DNA of 64,000 bases, from NCBI RefSeq assembly GCF_014190775.1, contig NZ_JACHVP010000001.1, positions 1,736,001 through 1,800,000 on the forward strand, read 5' to 3'. A program made the translations under genes and the position numbers. The notes under the pieces were generated by a model. That model made no database searches and had not been told where the DNA came from. It saw only the letters and a list, made by a program, of their open reading frames with translations. Every line of letters starts with the position of its first letter. Within the stretch, counting starts at the first letter, position 1. Shown here in pieces: positions 62,306 through 64,000 of the stretch. The DNA comes from Leifsonia aquatica (GTDB taxonomy: Bacteria > Actinomycetota > Actinomycetes > Actinomycetales > Microbacteriaceae).

Positions 62306-62893
62306 CTACTGCGCTCCGACCACCACCATCCAGAACGCCCCCAGCATCGCCGGCCCGAAGGCGACCTCCGGCCGGTCGCTCGCCGGTCCTCCGCTCCCCC
62401 GGCCCCCACTCTTCCGGCTCCCGCGCCGTACCACCCCCTCGATCACGACGTGCAGCGCCGCCGCGAGGAACACCGCCGCCACCCACAGCAACACCGGCAC
62501 CGCCGCCCCCAGCGCAATCGCGAGCAATCCGGCGAGCTTCGCATCCCCCATCCCGAGCCCGCCGCTCCACACCAGCAGCAGGAACAGCCCGAGCACGCCC
62601 GCTCCCCCGGCGAGCACGACCGTCACCGACGCCAGCGTGTCGTGCCTCGGTGACCCGCGCGCCAACGCATCCCACACGAGCCCGACCGTTGCGAACGCGT
62701 ATCCCGGAAGCACCAGCGCGTTCGGCAACCGCCGCTCGCGCACATCCGTGACGACCAGCGGCACTGTCACGACGGCCAGATAGATCGCGCCCACCGCGGC
62801 CGGACCGGCGCCCCGCACTCCCCACAGCGCGAGGGCCGGCCCAGCCACGGTCACGATCCGGATCAGGACCCGGATCCCTGTGTTTCCCCCCAT
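62306..62893 (-). CDS. A24-family prepilin peptidase
   Basis: 195 aa, several membrane spans. The two catalytic aspartates are in VVTDVRERRLPNALVLPG and in GGLGMGDAKLAGLL. It is the short form without the N-terminal methyltransferase domain. It would cleave type IV or Flp/Tad prepilin leaders, but no pilin, ATPase or secretion gene is in this window. The C-terminus is unusually Gly/Ser/Arg-rich (RRGSRKSGGRGSGG). Confidence 0.88.
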   Translation of the reverse strand: MGGNTGIRVLIRIVTVAGPALALWGVRGAGPAAVGAIYLAVVTVPLVVTDVRERRLPNALVLPGYAFATVGLVWDALARGSPRHDTLASVTVVLAGGAGVLGLFLLLVWSGGLGMGDAKLAGLLAIALGAAVPVLLWVAAVFLAAALHVVIEGVVRRGSRKSGGRGSGGPASDRPEVAFGPAMLGAFWMVVVGAQ

Positions 62894-62899
62894 GCCTCC

Positions 62900-62905
62900 A
62901 CGCTA
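62900..62905 (-). promoter_or_regulatory. -10 hexamer for the prepilin peptidase gene
   Basis: TAGCGT on the minus strand ends 6 nt before ATG 62893. The gap contains GGAGG, so here a ribosome binding site is present as well, but too close to the ATG to be useful. Confidence 0.5.
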
Positions 62906-62995
62906 GGAGACTGCCTCTCTGGCGGGAGAAACCCACAGGACATCCGGGAATCCGACGGCCATCCACACGCCGTCACGCGCGGCGTGCGCATCCCG

Positions 62996-64000
62996 TCACG
63001 CGAGCTCGTTGGCCTCCAGCATCTCCGTCACGAGGGCGGCGATGGCCGACCGCTCGGAGCGGGTCAGGGTCACGTGGGCGAACAGCGGGTGCCCCTTCAG
63101 CGTCTCGATCACCGAGGCGACGCCGTCGTGGCGGCCCACCCGTAGGTTGTCCCGCTGGGCGACATCGTGGGTGAGGACGACCCGCGAGTTCTGGCCGATG
63201 CGGCTGAGGACGGTGAGCAGCACGTTGCGCTCCAGCGACTGCGCCTCGTCGACGATCACGAACGCGTCGTGCAGCGAGCGGCCGCGGATGTGCGTGAGCG
63301 GGAGCACCTCCAGGATGCCGCGGTCCAGCACCTCGTCGAGCACGTTCTGCGACACCAGCGCGCCGAGCGTGTCGAAGACCGCCTGACCCCACGGGTTCAT
63401 CTTCTCGCCCTGGTCGCCGGGCAGGTACCCGAGCTCCTGGCCGCCGACCGCGTACAGCGGCCGGAACACCATGATCTTCTTGTGCTGCTGCCGTTCGAGC
63501 ACTGCCTCCAGGCCGGCGCACAGGGCAAGGGCCGACTTGCCGGTGCCCGCGCGGCCGCCCAGCGAGAGGATGCCGATCTCCGGGTCGAGCAGCAGGTCGA
63601 TCGCGAGCCGCTGCTCCGCCGATCGACCGTGCAGCCCGAACACGTCGCGATCGCCGCGGACGAGCTTGACCTCGCCCTTCGCGACCACGCGGCCGAGAGC
63701 CGAACCACGGTCCGAGTGGATGACGAGGCCGGTGTTGACGGGGAGGGCGTCGACGAGCGGGGTGCGCATCCCCTCCTCCTCGTAGAGGTCGCTCATCTGA
63801 TCGCTGCCGAGCGAGATCTCCGCGAGCCCGGTCCAGCCGGAGTCGACGACCTGCTCGTGCCGGTACTCCTCGGCGGCGAGGCCGACCGAGGCGGCCTTGA
63901 CGCGCAGCGGGAGGTCTTTGGATACGACGGTGACATCGAGGCCGTCGTTCGCCAGGTTGAGGGCGACGGCGAGGATGCGGGAGTCGTTGTCGCCGAGCTG
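62996..64000 (-). CDS. PIN-domain PhoH-like ATPase (5' end outside window)
   Basis: The frame is open from the window edge to the stop at 62996 (334 residues visible). The first 60 or so residues ([18 protein letters not shown], then [18 protein letters not shown]) are the end of a PIN nuclease domain, followed by the PhoH ATPase: Walker [33 protein letters not shown] and Walker [12 protein letters not shown]. This is the PhoH2 (YlaK) type, known as RNA helicase/RNase in mycobacteria. The ATG at 63796 is internal. Confidence 0.94.
   Translation of the reverse strand, partial: QLGDNDSRILAVALNLANDGLDVTVVSKDLPLRVKAASVGLAAEEYRHEQVVDSGWTGLAEISLGSDQMSDLYEEEGMRTPLVDALPVNTGLVIHSDRGSALGRVVAKGEVKLVRGDRDVFGLHGRSAEQRLAIDLLLDPEIGILSLGGRAGTGKSALALCAGLEAVLERQQHKKIMVFRPLYAVGGQELGYLPGDQGEKMNPWGQAVFDTLGALVSQNVLDEVLDRGILEVLPLTHIRGRSLHDAFVIVDEAQSLERNVLLTVLSRIGQNSRVVLTHDVAQRDNLRVGRHDGVASVIETLKGHPLFAHVTLTRSERSAIAALVTEMLEANELA

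Noticed and set aside
1-64000. tRNA, rRNA, CRISPR arrays, insertion sequences, prophage genes, att sites
   Set aside because: None recognised on either strand by motif, repeat periodicity or encoded transposase/integrase.

Overview
The window is about 70% GC and densely coded, with roughly 64 genes, short or overlapping junctions, and no rRNA, tRNA, CRISPR array or insertion sequence that I can see. Gene content points to an actinobacterium of the Microbacteriaceae (Leifsonia-like): a RamB-type acetate regulator beside aceA/aceB, a DUF6264 protein next to class II aldolase, a tandem pair of DUF7882-like proteins, DUF4245 after xseAB, and a PIN-PhoH protein. This assignment is an inference from gene content. 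It looks like core chromosome with a few patches of accessory character (about 41.8-46.3 kb and 53.4-56.8 kb).

Layout: 1-4649 NAD synthesis operon (nadA, partial at the window edge, nadB, nadC, cysteine desulfurase). 4749-8648 MFS exporter and small enzymes. 8660-13235 glyoxylate bypass (aceB, aceA) with a divergent RamB-like regulator. 13342-24091 an amine/polyamine utilisation locus: FAD amine oxidase, a complete Pot-type ABC importer, a cupin, a PucR-type regulator, CoA-acylating semialdehyde dehydrogenase and class III aminotransferase. Together these would import an amine, oxidise or transaminate it and deliver an acyl-CoA. 24227-30677 assorted single genes (NYN-LOTUS protein, quinone reductase, DUF7882 pair, MFS, nitronate monooxygenase, hydrolase). 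30750-38215 a four-gene FtsX-type ABC system. 38900-41169 a PadR/DUF1048/DrrAB-type exporter operon. 41252-46126 small accessory genes. 46296-52698 housekeeping genes (ychF, exonuclease, rmuC, glpX, fba). 53445-56756 a quinone-reductase-like SDR divergent from an unusual HxlR-PP2C fusion followed by an acyltransferase. 56766-62202 ispH, xseAB, DUF4245, carbonic anhydrase, fumC. 62306-64000 prepilin peptidase and a PIN-PhoH ATPase cut by the window end.

Most notable: (1) an in-frame fusion of an HxlR winged-helix regulator to an apparently intact PP2C phosphatase; (2) an approximately 92-bp element present twice, each copy 23-29 nt downstream of a minus-strand stop codon, with one GGAGGAGATC arm and two competing CTCCTCC arms; (3) very long intergenic hairpins, two of which share a core motif; (4) a TANNNT -10 hexamer ending 6-7 nt before the start codon in sixteen genes, implying widespread leaderless transcription and fixing several start codons; (5) a perfect 10-bp-arm palindrome in front of the amine operon.
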